A model generated the notes under the pieces. The model saw only the letters and a program-made list of their open reading frames with translations. It was not told the DNA's origin and made no database searches. Made by a program: the position numbers and the translations under genes. This document shows, piece after piece, positions 1 to 10,078 of a stretch of 64,000 bases of DNA. Numbering within the stretch: the first letter of the stretch is position 1; each line of letters starts with the position of its first letter. This stretch comes from Paramacrobiotus metropolitanus. Lineage: Eukaryota > Tardigrada > Eutardigrada > Parachela > Macrobiotidae. The DNA is taken from contig NW_026570264.1 of assembly GCF_019649055.1 (NCBI RefSeq), positions 62,001 through 126,000 on the forward strand. The letters run 5' to 3'.

Positions 1-74
1 GTTAACGGCAAAATTATTTTTAACGGGAGAGTGATATTTTCCGGATAACCACCGTTGACTGCCACACTATTCCA

Positions 75-559
75 ATGCGTATTGTCTGGCTAGTTGTCAT
101 TGCCGGCATATTCAGTGAGTCCGTGGTACGTGCTCCATCATTCTATAATTAACTTTCACTTTACATCACCTTACTTACATCCGCATTAACGTAACCTTGA
201 CATTGTTTACAATGCAAGGAATGCGTTTTATTTCGCCACTTCTTTAGAGCGCCGATATCGGAACGCTCGACGCATCGCCGGGCATTCGGCATAGTCTGTC
301 GCTGACGCCGGCTCGCCGCTATAAACGCAATATGTCTGCGGTCACTGCGGTAACTACGGTACCGGCGGTACCGTCGTCGGCAGAAATTTTATCCGTAATA
401 TGGAGTGAGCCGCCTGTCGCAGCTACTGAAAATCCGACTGTCGCAACTACGGAAGAAACGACTATCGCAACTACGGAACAGCCAACAACAGTGGATATTT
501 TGACGCACATTCACCAGATGTTACCCCCTGACGCTCAGTTCACAGGCCCATTCGTATAG
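75..559 (+). CDS. Secreted peptide precursor, family A copy 1 (exons 75-125, 248-559)
   Basis: Two-exon gene of about 120 residues. Exon 1 encodes a signal peptide (MRIVWLVVIAGIFSESV) ending at a GTACGT donor at 126; the acceptor TTTAG ends at 247 and both sides are phase 0. Exon 2 starts SADIGTLDASPGI, carries SLTPARRYKR, a dibasic KR site of the furin/PC type, then a Thr/Glu-rich stretch with repeated VATTE/IATTE units, and ends HQMLPPDAQFTGPFV. The same exon layout recurs at 3066, 5953, 44557 and 47060, which supports the model. The upstream promoter lies at or beyond the window edge. Function is unknown; a secreted propeptide cleaved after KR is an inference from the motif. No database family is recognised. 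Confidence 0.72.
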
Positions 560-1212
560 ACTACAGATATGTTATTAGTATGATATACTGTACTGGGAAT
601 CATAAAATTTTAATAGAATTACGTAAAACTGCGGACAGAGGTAAATGAGATGTTGCTTTTGGGTTTATCGGCGTAGCTCATTAGACAGATGCGTTTTTAT
701 TTTCTTTTAAAAAAACACCTGAGCCTGATGCTGGATTTTGGTCGTATATGTTTACTGGCTTGCTTCGTTAATAAGCTACAAATATTCCATTTTTTTAACG
801 CGGCTCGCGAGTATAACCGGCGTGTATATTGGTTACAGCGTAGGGCATATTAAAAGCGGAAATCAACCAGTCGGCCCGCTGATCGAAACACAGTAAAACA
901 CAATGTGCAACAGGAGTGCATTGATCATATTATGCATGTAAATCACCAGAAGTAGGTTTGAAACGGAACGCCCTTGTTGGCGAATTATGCGCAGTTTCAG
1001 TATTACAAAAACTGCACACTTTTAATTTCAACGCGTATAAAAAAATTGCGTTCGCTTGGTTGTACGACACGATGACGGTAAGCACCGTGGGCAAGATTTA
1101 CAGCCGACGTTCTTTTGAATAGGCGGACCGTTTTGACGTACCGTGTGCGACCGTATATCTCAAGCACGCAATACACTGTGCAATTTACGCCATACAAAAT
1201 AATCTTCGTGCC
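560..1212. other. Intergenic, no gene seen
   Basis: AT-rich sequence between family A units. Only short, unsupported open frames are present and I see no repeat or RNA motif. Confidence 0.5.
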
Positions 1213-1640
1213 GCGAAAGCTGGAACCATTGACAGTCTCTTCTTGGCTGTACTTTTGAAGTAAGTGGCTTCGTCAACGATTGGATTCGGCAAAATTACTT
1301 CGTGGCGTAAAATATTATGTTGGCCAGAATCTTCTTGTTAGTTAACAATATTTCAGGTTACAAAAAGCCCTTTTTTTTAAATTAACGATTGCTAAGATCA
1401 GCACGTCCTTTTGTTCCATACCCGTGGGCGCGGAAACCTAAGGTTCACAAACAGCAGTTGATGGCGTTGCCGTCCGAATATTCAAGCCTAATCGAGCCAG
1501 CGGAAAAGCCAACAGCAGCGAAATACGCGGTACTGCTTAGTCAATTAATTTTCCTAGACGAATTCGCTTTGAGCTGTTCTATCCGACTCCGCATGATAGG
1601 TTACGGTCTAGATCCTACAATAGGTTTCTTGTCTAGGTAG
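1213..1640 (+). pseudogene. Family A relic: promoter plus decayed second exon
   Basis: The conserved family A promoter box (GCGAAAGCTGGAACC) is at 1213-1227, followed by a GTGGCTTCGTC/ATTCGGCAAAA block at about 1260-1295, as in the intact copies. No credible signal-peptide exon follows. From about 1397 an open frame reads RPFVPYPWARKPKV and later AAKYAVLLS, matching the VPYP exon near 48205 that ends NCAVLFP-stop. Here the normal stop is lost and the frame runs on to 1640. Best read as a dead family A gene of the VPYP subtype. Confidence 0.4.
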
Positions 1641-2096
1641 CAAAATCCTTTCGTATTTGGATAGTTTGCGTACACACTATAACTCATACAATCATGATGG
1701 ACAAACACACACAAACGACACTTTTGGAAGTCTGAATACACGTATGGACGAATAAAAGTGCACTCAGTTTATATTGTTTCGCAATATAAAAGATATGGGA
1801 TGCGAGACATTCATGACAAAAAAGCTCTACAGTGTCCCTTGAAATGGTTCTCTCAAAGGTCTGATCAACTTCACCATAAAATTTGTAAACACTGGCCAGA
1901 AAGTGCTATCTGTACTGTATGATCAACTCGAATAAAACAAAAGAAGGGCGGAAGTTATAACGACTTCCGCTAACAGCGGAAACGTCATTAAATCCATGAA
2001 AGGTAAATCCACAATGAAAAACTGTGCATGCTAGTAGCCATCGATTCACCATCACTGGTTTCACAAAACATAATTGTTTTAGGACTGGCTCAATCC

Positions 2097-2256
2097 GTAC
2101 CAAGATCCTGTTGTTGCGCCGCAACAACAGGGCTTATAAGCCGCAACACGCAGCAACGGGCCACAACCAGTGCCAGCATGTGTGCTGGACTGGGCTGCTG
2201 CAACGCCGCAACAGCCGCAACACGGCTTATAAGCCGCAACACGCAGCAACGGGTGT
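2097..2256. repeat. GC-rich direct/inverted repeat block
   Basis: About 160 bp, much richer in GC than its surroundings. A 30-bp unit containing the palindrome GGCTTATAAGCC followed by GCAACACGCAGCAACGGG occurs at 2132-2161 and 2223-2252, separated by GCC/GCAACA-rich sequence that can form hairpins. It looks like a small insertion or MITE-like block; no target duplication was identified. Confidence 0.5.
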
Positions 2257-2786
2257 GTGTAGGACATATATCCTAAAAGCTTAATTTATTACTTATGATG
2301 CGTGCTTGTTGCTCGCCAGCACATTTTTTGCAAGTTCACTAATTGCATTAACCGCTATCCGAGTGCATCTAAATGCTGCTCTTCCTTCTCTAAATGTAGG
2401 CATGTACTGCTTTCTCCGATTTTATACGCAAAATAATTTTTTTGGCAAAAACGTAAAACAAGAGGAAAATAACTGGCTTCGAAAAACTGTTTACAAATTA
2501 ATACGTATTCGGTAATACCAAATACAACACTTGGTGTTACAGTGATTTTCCCCAACCGAAAGAGGACCCAAATATTGCACGCTGGACGCTGGATATGCCG
2601 CCGGCAGTCACTGCTCGCGTCTCGCCAGTTTTAAGCTTTTTTTTCTTACCAGCTTCCGTAATCCGGCTAGTAGTTCTGGACCGAGTGATCCGAGTAGCAA
2701 AACGTTTACAGTCTTCTCCGACAGTTCAACTGACGAGAATGAACATGCGCTTCCGACTGAATTAAGCGCCTCCTGCCATTTGTACT

Positions 2787-2944
2787 GCGAAAAGCTGGAA
2801 CAACAATTTACCGCGAATTTCTGTCCCGGCAGTTTTCAAGTGAAGTGGCTTGGTCAGCAACCACTCTGGATTCGGCAAAACTACTTCGCTGCTTAGAATA
2901 CCAGCCGACATTGTGCCACACATAGTAGTCACCATAATATAAAG
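2787..2944 (+). promoter_or_regulatory. Promoter of family A copy 2
   Basis: Contains the shared box GCGAAAAGCTGGAAC at 2787-2801, the shared block GAAGTGGCTTGGTCAGC at about 2840 with GATTCGGCAAAA after it, and a TATA box TATAAAG at 2938-2944, about 128 bp before the start codon. The same three blocks in the same order precede copies at 5953, 44557 and 47060. Confidence 0.6.
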
Positions 2945-3065
2945 CACTTTCATGCAGATTTTGTTAGTTTCCAGTCTTGAATTATAATAAGTGTTGTTAA
3001 TTGACAAAGTCTGCCAAGGATATTTTGCGGACTATTACGATTGATTGTCCCACCTCTGTGATCCA

Positions 3066-3414
3066 ATGCATATCTTCTGGCTAGTTATTATCCCGTGTGT
3101 TATGATAACTGCGGTACGTCCTCCCTCGCTCTATGATCCTGCAATACGTTGTATTCGCCATAACGAAAGCTTTATGACAAAATAAACGTGATAATTATTT
3201 GTTGACCCTTTTATAGAGCGTCGATACGAGACCGGACACCATACCTTCAGGCATTCGTGAGAATCCGTCACTAACGCCAGCTGACCGCTTTAAACGCCAG
3301 ATACCGTATTTATCAAAAGAAGCATGGGCGTTGTGGAATCAGTTGGCGACCGCAACAACGACAGAACCACCAAGACCGACGTGCCCGGTAATCTTTCCTC
3401 AACAAAATCTTTGA
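3066..3414 (+). CDS. Secreted peptide precursor, family A copy 2 (exons 3066-3113, 3217-3414)
   Basis: About 81 residues. Exon 1 gives the signal peptide MHIFWLVIIPCVMITA, with donor GTACGT at 3114. The acceptor TATAG ends at 3216; both sides are phase 0. Exon 2 begins SVDTRPDTIPSGIR, has NPSLTPADRFKR with the dibasic KR site, then QIPYLSKEAWALW and a short Thr-rich tail ending PVIFPQQNL. It is shorter than copy 1 and lacks the long ATTE repeat. Start chosen by alignment of the signal exon with the other copies and by the TATA box 128 bp upstream. Mature product and receptor unknown. Confidence 0.65.
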
Positions 3415-3587
3415 GTTGTATTACCAAACTCCATACATAGGGACTGTACAGTCACCAAGTTTAATGTATATTCTATAATCCGGGGTAAACAAGTTGCTTT
3501 AACTTTTGGGTTACTGGCACAGTGCACTAAACATTCCTCTTCGTCATTCTCCTACGTATCTATTTGCGACAGTCGTGTTTTGATCAT

Positions 3588-4056
3588 ATGAACATTTGGG
3601 TAATAATAATTGTAGGAATAAAAGCAATACAGCTGTGGGTGCAACGAAAGGTGCCCTGTGGCTGCATTGACCTTTAACGGCACCGGCACAGCCAACTAGC
3701 ACACTCTGCATGGTTAAGCTTGACAACGACGTCATTCTGTGAAGACTTCGTAACAGGCTTTTAAACATTATAACTTGTTTCTCCTAGATGTTTACCCCGA
3801 AGCCGGAAGGCATGTCATTTGACTGGACTCCATTGTTCGGGCGGTACAAGTGTTGCGTCAAAGACGACAGTAAGCATCTGATCAGCACAGGCGTGTGGTG
3901 TTACTAACGGGTTTCCAGCGTATTGTGTTTGCAGAAAAATACATGCTTTACGTGGACAAAGAAAATGAGGTAACGTGGGGTGACCTAATTAACCCGGGTC
4001 CCCAACATTACAATGACTATCGCAAGGTTTGTCTTGACCGCTGGATGAAAGTTTAA
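3588..4056 (+). CDS. Secreted protein, family B copy 1 (exons 3788-3869, 3935-4056; exon 1 tentative at 3588)
   Basis: Exons 2 and 3 are well supported by homology with the copy at 49119. Exon 2 (MFTPKPEGMSFDWTPLFG RYKCCVKDD) ends phase 1 at a GTAAGC donor; exon 3 after TTTGCAG joins to give KKYMLYVDKENEV and later HYNDYRKVCLDRWMKV before TAA. The 49-kb copy reads YQCVLKDG, then KMYLRYTDKN and NYRYDC at the same places. A hydrophobic start MNIWVIIIVGIKAIQLW at 3588 could be the signal-peptide exon, but its donor (GTGCAA) is weak and uncertain. Three Cys in the mature part. Function unknown. Confidence 0.5.
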
Positions 4057-5683
4057 GCCAACGGCAGATGATATGGACGGTGTTTCCGTGATTCCCTGTT
4101 CAACGTTGTCCAATCGACTGGAAGAGAATGAATCGGTTGATATGCTCACACTTGTACGATTAAAATGGTTTTTCCTTACAAGGTGGCGTCGAAATTCCAT
4201 TTTGCGTGATGCTCCTTAACGTAACCAATATACAGTAATGTCGTTTAACCCGCTTCAAAACTGACAAAAATAAATTCAGCTGACGAGTCTTGTTCAACGC
4301 CTTGTATCTGTAGTGAAAAATATTATGTCAAAATCATAATAATGCTCAGAAGTCAAAAGCTGTTCATGAATGCTTATAAAGCAAATGAATTTTGATTTTG
4401 TATCTGTAGCTAGATTCCGCCACACACTTAGATACATTAATGCAACTTTATTATTCAGCTAAGATTGGTGCGCTTGTACAATTTCTATACGTTCCTTTAG
4501 ATCTTCAAACGAATTACAAAAGTACATTTAGTTTGCTCACAAAATTCAGGCCTGCGTTCAGTTTTTACACTAGAAACAAGTGACAAATAGAAAAGTAAAT
4601 CAGTAGATACACTATTACACCGTATGTGACAATGCAAAATACATACAAATACAATTAGCCGCGTACGCCATCCATTCGATATTTATGTTGTAATTTGCAT
4701 ATTATCCTTCGTGGCAAACTATCTGCTGTTTAGGAAATAAATATAAATTCGCCTGAAATTATTTGTTTTCCGCCTTTTCCTTTGAAATAAGTAATTTCAA
4801 AGACAAAATCACATGCTGCACTTATAACCAAAACAGAAAGATATGGAAATTCCGCGTAAAATGCTGAATTAGCGTTTGCGTGGCTGGCTTTTCCGTATCC
4901 CTGTCGTTCGTGATGGCGGAGACAAAAGGCGCAAGTTCTCGCGCTGGTGAAAGGATTGAAGCCGTTTTGCCATTTTTAAAGTTTTTCTGGCTATTTTCCT
5001 TATACCTTTTCTTGAGCTTAATAATGGAGTTGTGTACGATGCCCTCGTATTTGTAGCCCTTTTGGTTTAACATGCTGTGACGGCTTGCTGACCATTTATC
5101 CTTACCGGGATAACACTGCAAATTTTTCTACCGTATATTGTAAATTTCGGCTATGGTTCTCCGCCTTACGAAGACGATCATTTACTGCAAATAACTAAAT
5201 TAATATGTGAGACTAATTAATTTTAGCGTGTGATATTGACCTTTGTAATGCTCGGTGTTCCGTCTTACATTTATTTGTCAACAGCCCATAAGAAAAAGCC
5301 GACGCTGTCGATGTACGTAATTAAACTGATTTTAAATTTCGACAATGGAAGAAATGTCAAAATATTTAGCGTTATCTAAAATATAAGTATGCGAATTTAT
5401 TGTTCCAAAAAGTGTACCTCGTGGTAAAGTTGGCCTACAGAATATCCATACACAGCATCTCTCGTGAAACCCGCTTATTCCTTGATACTCTGACTCTCGA
5501 TATTCTTAAAGAAAAAATGTGGATAAAGACAGTAAAAGGTGTTCTAAAAAAAGTTTAATGCAGCAAAACTGAGCACAGCTGTCTGGTAAGGCACCCGGAC
5601 GACTGGACGGTGTCCGATGCAATTGTATAGTCTTGAAACATTTTCTTGATGTGAATTACGTGGTGACTCATTTTTGGGTTTAC
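4057..5683. other. Intergenic, no supported gene
   Basis: AT-rich. A 99-codon minus-strand open frame (4822-5121, Lys-rich) is the only long one. It has no recognisable domain and no splice context, so I do not call it a gene. Confidence 0.4.
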
Positions 5684-5831
5684 CGCGAAAAGCTGGAACC
5701 GCGGTATCTTACCGGAAAATTCACGGCCATACTTCATGCTAGCTACCATGTGAAGTGGCTTAGTCAGCTAGTTGTTTGAATTCGGCAAAATTTTCTCTTT
5801 TCTTGTAAAACATGACCATGGCGTATAAAAG
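5684..5831 (+). promoter_or_regulatory. Promoter of family A copy 3
   Basis: ACCGCGAAAAGCTGGAACC at about 5682-5700, GTGAAGTGGCTTAGTCAGC at about 5751 with GAATTCGGCAAAA after it, and TATAAAAG at 5824-5831, 129 bp before the start codon. Confidence 0.6.
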
Positions 5832-5952
5832 CCCACCTAGTAATCATAATATGAAGCACTTTCATGCAAAGTACGTGCCTGTAGGTCGGCAGCCTATAAT
5901 GATTAACGGGCGAATAATATTATACGGACAATTACCATTGATTACAACTACA

Positions 5953-6525
5953 ATGCATATCGTCCGGCTAGCTGTCATCGCGGGCATGATCGGTGTGTCT
6001 GCGGTACGTGCTCCGTCATTCTATAATTAATTTTTACTTTATATCCGCATTAAAGTATCCTTGACATCGTATACAAGTGCACAGGAAATGCGCTTTCATT
6101 TGTTCACATCTTAGGGAACGCTTGACGCATCACCAGGCATTCAATACGATCCGTCACTGACGCCGGATAGCCGCAGCGTGATGGTAAATGTGCCGATTGA
6201 TGTTGAACTTCTATCCGTAATATGGAGTGAGTCCACTGTCGCAATTACGGAAAAACCGACTGTCGCAACTACGGAAGAAACGACTATCGCAACCACGGAA
6301 CAGCCGACAACAGTGGATGCTTTGACGCACATTCACCAGATGTTACCCCTGGCGCTCAGTTCACAGGCCCATTCGTATAGACTATATCACGATAATTATA
6401 CTCGTAATCGTCAAATTCTAACAACATGTTATGCGAAAGTGCGGACAGAGGAAAATGGTTTTGCTTGTAGGTTTAAAAAAATACAAAAAAACAACAATAA
6501 AGTTATAAAATATAAACCTAGTTAA
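5953..6525 (+). CDS. Secreted peptide precursor, family A copy 3, frameshifted C-terminus (exons 5953-6003, 6115-6525)
   Basis: About 153 residues. Exon 1 is MHIVRLAVIAGMIGVSA with donor GTACGT. The acceptor ATCTTAG leads straight into GTLDASPGIQYDPSLTP: the SVDM-type first residues seen in other copies are missing. The dibasic KR is also lost (DSRSV instead of xRxKR). The Thr/Glu tail (VATTEETTIATTEQPTTVD) is nearly identical to copy 1. At the HQMLP position the run of five C in copy 1 is four C here, which shifts the frame and replaces the short end by a Lys/Asn-rich extension. It may therefore be a non-functional copy. Confidence 0.6.
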
Positions 6526-7217
6526 AAGCCTAGTGTTGGGCAAATATACGTAGAAGACAAACCTGAAGTTATTTGCCGTTTTATTCGCAGTTCACAATAT
6601 TTTGGTGACCCTTCTGTATTTGTTGTACGCAAAAATAGTTTATAGGACGGATTTTGTTTTACACATGTTTTCTAAAATCACCGGCTGCTCTTAATCAAGA
6701 AACTACAGCCTGTATGTATATTTCGAGAAGCGTGTTGGTTTAGCGTTTGCGTAGCTGGCATTCTCAGAAGCCCTTCAGAAAACGTCGTTTATGCTAGTGG
6801 AATCAAGAGTAGGCTAAGGCTGAGCAGCTGGCTAACCTGCCGTGATTCGTGACAGACATTATTACCGCGGATTTCTTCCCCCACTGCCGAAAAGCTGTGC
6901 AACAATGTGTGAACTGCTTTATTCAATAAAACTGAACCGCGAAAGCGTTTTTAATGTAAAATCGGAGTGCATTCTGTACAAAGATAACGTACGTGTGCTT
7001 TGCTTTGCCATCAAAATAAGCACTGCGACTTGCGGATTTTTTTGTAACTGTTATGTTTGGTTCTTGCCGCCCACGCGCACAACCAGAGTCTCGGCAGTGA
7101 TAACTCGCGGATTCAGTTATTTACTCTACGGTAGACAAGCTTTTTCATTAAATCGCGCTGTGAGGATAAAGCGGCTCACGTACAGCAATAAAGTCTTTCA
7201 AATGATTTCATCGTATT
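6526..7217. other. Intergenic
   Basis: A plus-strand open frame at 6842-7333 (163 codons) has no recognisable domain and overlaps the tRNA-like element. A partial family A-like box (CGAAAAGCTGTGCAAC) occurs near 6888. No gene is supported. Confidence 0.35.
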
Positions 7218-7289
7218 GCGCCGTGGTGGCATGGTACTGCCTACGCGGATCTAACGACGTAGCCGGGGTTCGATTCCCCCATTGGTGCG
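7218..7289 (+). tRNA. tRNA-like sequence (possible tRNA pseudogene or SINE head)
   Basis: A 72-nt stretch with a canonical B box/T-loop (GGTTCGATTCC), a D-arm GGC/GCC stem whose loop holds GG, an acceptor pairing GCGCC/GGTGC with G-U pairs and mismatches, and a T run (TTTTT) right after it, as in RNA polymerase III terminators. The anticodon arm is poor: the clean CTACG/CGTAG stem leaves a 12-nt loop. A 7-nt loop is possible only with a bulge, and position 33 would be A rather than U. It is more likely a decayed tRNA or tRNA-derived SINE head than a working tRNA; if real, the anticodon would read TCT. Confidence 0.3.
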
Positions 7290-7610
7290 TTTTTCAGCCG
7301 TTTCTCGGTTTCCCTCGGATTGCGCCCTGCTGATAGCGCTAAAGCAATATCGACTAAGTCCCAGCGCACGTCTCAGCAATAGACTGCCGCATGAAAATCT
7401 ATAATACACAAAATGCATATGAAAATCTATAATACACAAAATGCATATGTGCATCTCTTTGATATTTTTTATCCATCCAAGATATCTTCTCTCTTAAAAT
7501 CTCAAGAATCTGCAGCCGTTTTATATGGTGAGTAATAATATTTCGAGCGTACCATATACGCGTAATGCCAAAAGCTCCAAGTGGTAACAAAAATATGCGA
7601 AGCAACATTT

Positions 7611-7614
7611 GCGT
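7611..7614. repeat. Target-site duplication GCGT (left)
   Basis: GCGT directly flanks the giant LTR element here and at 32387-32390. The paralogous empty site near 38555-38558 carries a single GCGT. Confidence 0.8.
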
Positions 7615-8005
7615 TGTCAGATATGACACAGAAGCAGATGGAAAATGGGGCTAATAGCCTTTATTGTGAGAACAATAAAGCAACAACAAAACAAAAACCA
7701 ACAGAAAACCCGATGTGGGAAAAAGCTGTGGAAAAAAGTGCCTGCAGTGCGCTAGCTAGGAATCGTGATAATGATTCCGCGTGCTGCCGGTGTGCAACAG
7801 CTGATGCTGCAAAGCACGGAATCGCCCGTAGGCGCTGGGCTCCACCCCCAAGAGTGCAAGGAAATGCGCTGATTGGTCAGCGTAGACAAAGTGTACGCTG
7901 AGTAAGCAGCGTAATGTAGCGGCACGAATGGCGTTGCCATGTGCGGGCGGGCGACAGAGAAAGCCACGAGAGGTGTCTACCGCCTCGAGTGAGCGGTCTC
8001 TGACA
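7615..8005 (-). repeat. 3' LTR of giant element
   Basis: 391 bp; the same length as the copy at 31996-32386, with 4 substitutions and no indels. On the minus strand it holds a CCAAT-box-like GACCAATCAGCG, a G-rich GGGGGTGGAG, and ACAATAAAGG near its 3' part, a likely polyadenylation signal. Confidence 0.92.
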
Positions 8006-10078
8006 TGCCTCTGGGCGGGAGTGGGAGCTCCTGCGAGCACCTTCCGACTCTGCCCCTGGCCAACCCGGTAGGGTGCCAGGATCCGATACCCGGTAGGGCC
8101 GGATGCCACTTTGTCTCTAAACCCGGTAGGGTCGCTTCCTCCAGACCCGCGGTGCAGTGCACCGAACGGCCGAAATCTGGAGTGCACTCTGGTTGCAGGG
8201 GGTTCCAGTGGGGTTTGAAGGCTTGGTTGGTCGAACAAGTAAAAAAATAAAGTTTATAAGGCTCGTAGGTTAAACATCGAAACAAAAAGATCACAATTCC
8301 GGTGAGAATTAAAGAAAGATCAAAGTTAGAGATCCCACAGCCAATTCCTTTGGTTAATGGCTAAATAAAAACATCATCTTTGGTTAATAAAGTCTAGAAA
8401 AACCAGGTTTGGTTAAAAAAAACTAGACAAAACAAAAGGCTTATTCCGACTAGGTATACCACAGGGCCGCATTTGTCCACGGGGGTCCTAGTCAACGGTC
8501 CGCTTTATCCGATAGGATATGTCTGATCCTGTGAATCCGGGGCGACGGTTCCCAGAGATGTCCACAGGGGTCCAGTAAAGTAAATCCAGCGGTGCGGTGT
8601 ATGGAAGGCACGGTTGCATGCGCAAGGACCGGTTGTCCCCTTCCTGATTATGGTGGACCAAGCCCGGTTGGGCGGTCCATGGTGGGCCAGAGTGATGTCT
8701 CTGGACAGGAGAGGTACTCCTGTGACCGAATTAGTATGCTTGGACCGATTCCGTTTGGATGGCCCATATGGGTCTCTAACTTGGACCGGTTTTGGCCTTG
8801 CATGCCGGTTTGGTCATGCGCCTAGGTCCAAAAATCTTCTAAGTCCAGGAGGGCCATAATGGAAAAATTTCTAAGTCCGAGGACCAAGTGGTGTAATGGA
8901 CCAAACCCGTTGGGGCGGTCCAAACTCGGTCTCTGACATGCTCTGGACCGGGATACAGGGTTCCGGAATGGTATGGCCTTGCTTCCAGCCTTTGGAGGGG
9001 AGTGGGTCCTGTATAACCGGTTTTGGCTCTCCGATGTGGACTTAGTCGCTTTTTGATGAGCCACGTCATTGGACGGGCCAAAAGACTTAGTCGATTTTCC
9101 GACTGTCCGCGGTTGATGGCGGGCCAAATGGACTTAGTCGTTTTTTCGACGGTCCAAGGTGTATGGCGGGCCAAAAGGACTTAGTCGTTTTTTCGACGGT
9201 CCAAGGTGTATGGCGAGCCAAAAGGACTTAGTCGTTTTTTCGACGGTCCAAAGTTGATGGCGGGCCAAAGTTGGTCCGTCTCATTGGCCGTGGGCCATGA
9301 GTTGGCTACCATGTCCGATGAGTCAGGTAGGTTTCCCTGAGACCGTGGCCATAACAAAATTAAGTGGCGTCTGACGAAAACATCAGGTTGGCCGGGCCAA
9401 ACTACGAAAAATTAAGTTGTGGGCGCCGGTAGGCGTTTTCCACAAAGGAGTCGGTCTGCTGACTAGAAGCATCCTCGTTTGGCCTCGGGGCGGTGCATCT
9501 TTTAGATGGGCCTCTGGGCGGTCCGTGGTGAGGATGTTGGACATGGCATGCAAAATGGGCATACCACAACTTCTATGTGGCTCTCTTACTCACTTGTCCC
9601 AGTCGCCTGGTATGGCAGCTAAACTCGTGAGCCAGCTATGGTCGGTTAGACGCATAGTGGGCCTGGTCCAATTTCTATGGGCCAGGACTTGGCCTTGGCT
9701 TGTCGCAACTTGTATGCGGGCCAGGCTGATCCACGGCCTGTCGCAACTTCTATGCGGGCCGTCGCCGCCTTCTGGGCGCTGGATCCTTTCCTTGCCGGTG
9801 AACCAGGCGTTGTGCCAAGTTCGGTCCGGTGGACTCCGTCGGATGGTCTGGGATGGCCGAGCCAAATTCATGGTCCCAGCCGCTAAGCCAGAGCCTATCC
9901 GGGGAATCCGGTTAAGATTCAGGGATTTAGGTCCAGTGAGGTAGACATTACATGGCCGTAAGCCACGTTTGTTGGGCGAGGGTAACAACCGTTGGATTGC
10001 ACCCATCATGGTGTTCGAGTCCGGTTTCAGGGGATGTTGGTCCGTTTATAGGGCCAACATGAAGGAATGGCCGTTGGC
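8006..10078 (-). other. 3' noncoding region of giant element
   Basis: About 2 kb between the last accessory ORF and the 3' LTR. It has no convincing coding frame; the minus-strand frame at 9590-10009 (139 codons) shows no domain. It is dense in GGCC/GGTCC words. The sequence next to the 3' LTR (minus-strand CAGAGGCA) is a poor polypurine tract, unlike most LTR elements. A TTTGGTTAA word recurs at 8349-8420 and a 47-bp tandem repeat lies at 9083-9270. Confidence 0.6.
9083..9270. repeat. 47-bp tandem repeat, four units, each with a GTCG/CGAC hairpin
   Basis: Units start at about 9083, 9130, 9177 and 9224. Each holds GTCGTTTTTTCGAC (first unit slightly diverged), a perfect 4-bp stem around a T6 loop, then GGTCCAA and GGCGGGCC-type words. 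It lies in the presumed 3' untranslated region of the giant element. Confidence 0.8.

Noticed and set aside
4822-5121. 99-codon minus-strand frame as a gene
   Set aside because: No homology seen, no signal peptide, no neighbouring splice or promoter signals; it may be chance in AT-rich DNA.
6842-7333. 163-codon plus-strand frame as a gene
   Set aside because: No domain, uneven composition, and it runs through the tRNA-like element.
7581-8294. Open frames in the LTRs (for example 7581-7901 and 31995-32282, near-identical)
   Set aside because: They are the same LTR sequence read in one frame. LTR control signals explain the region better than a protein.
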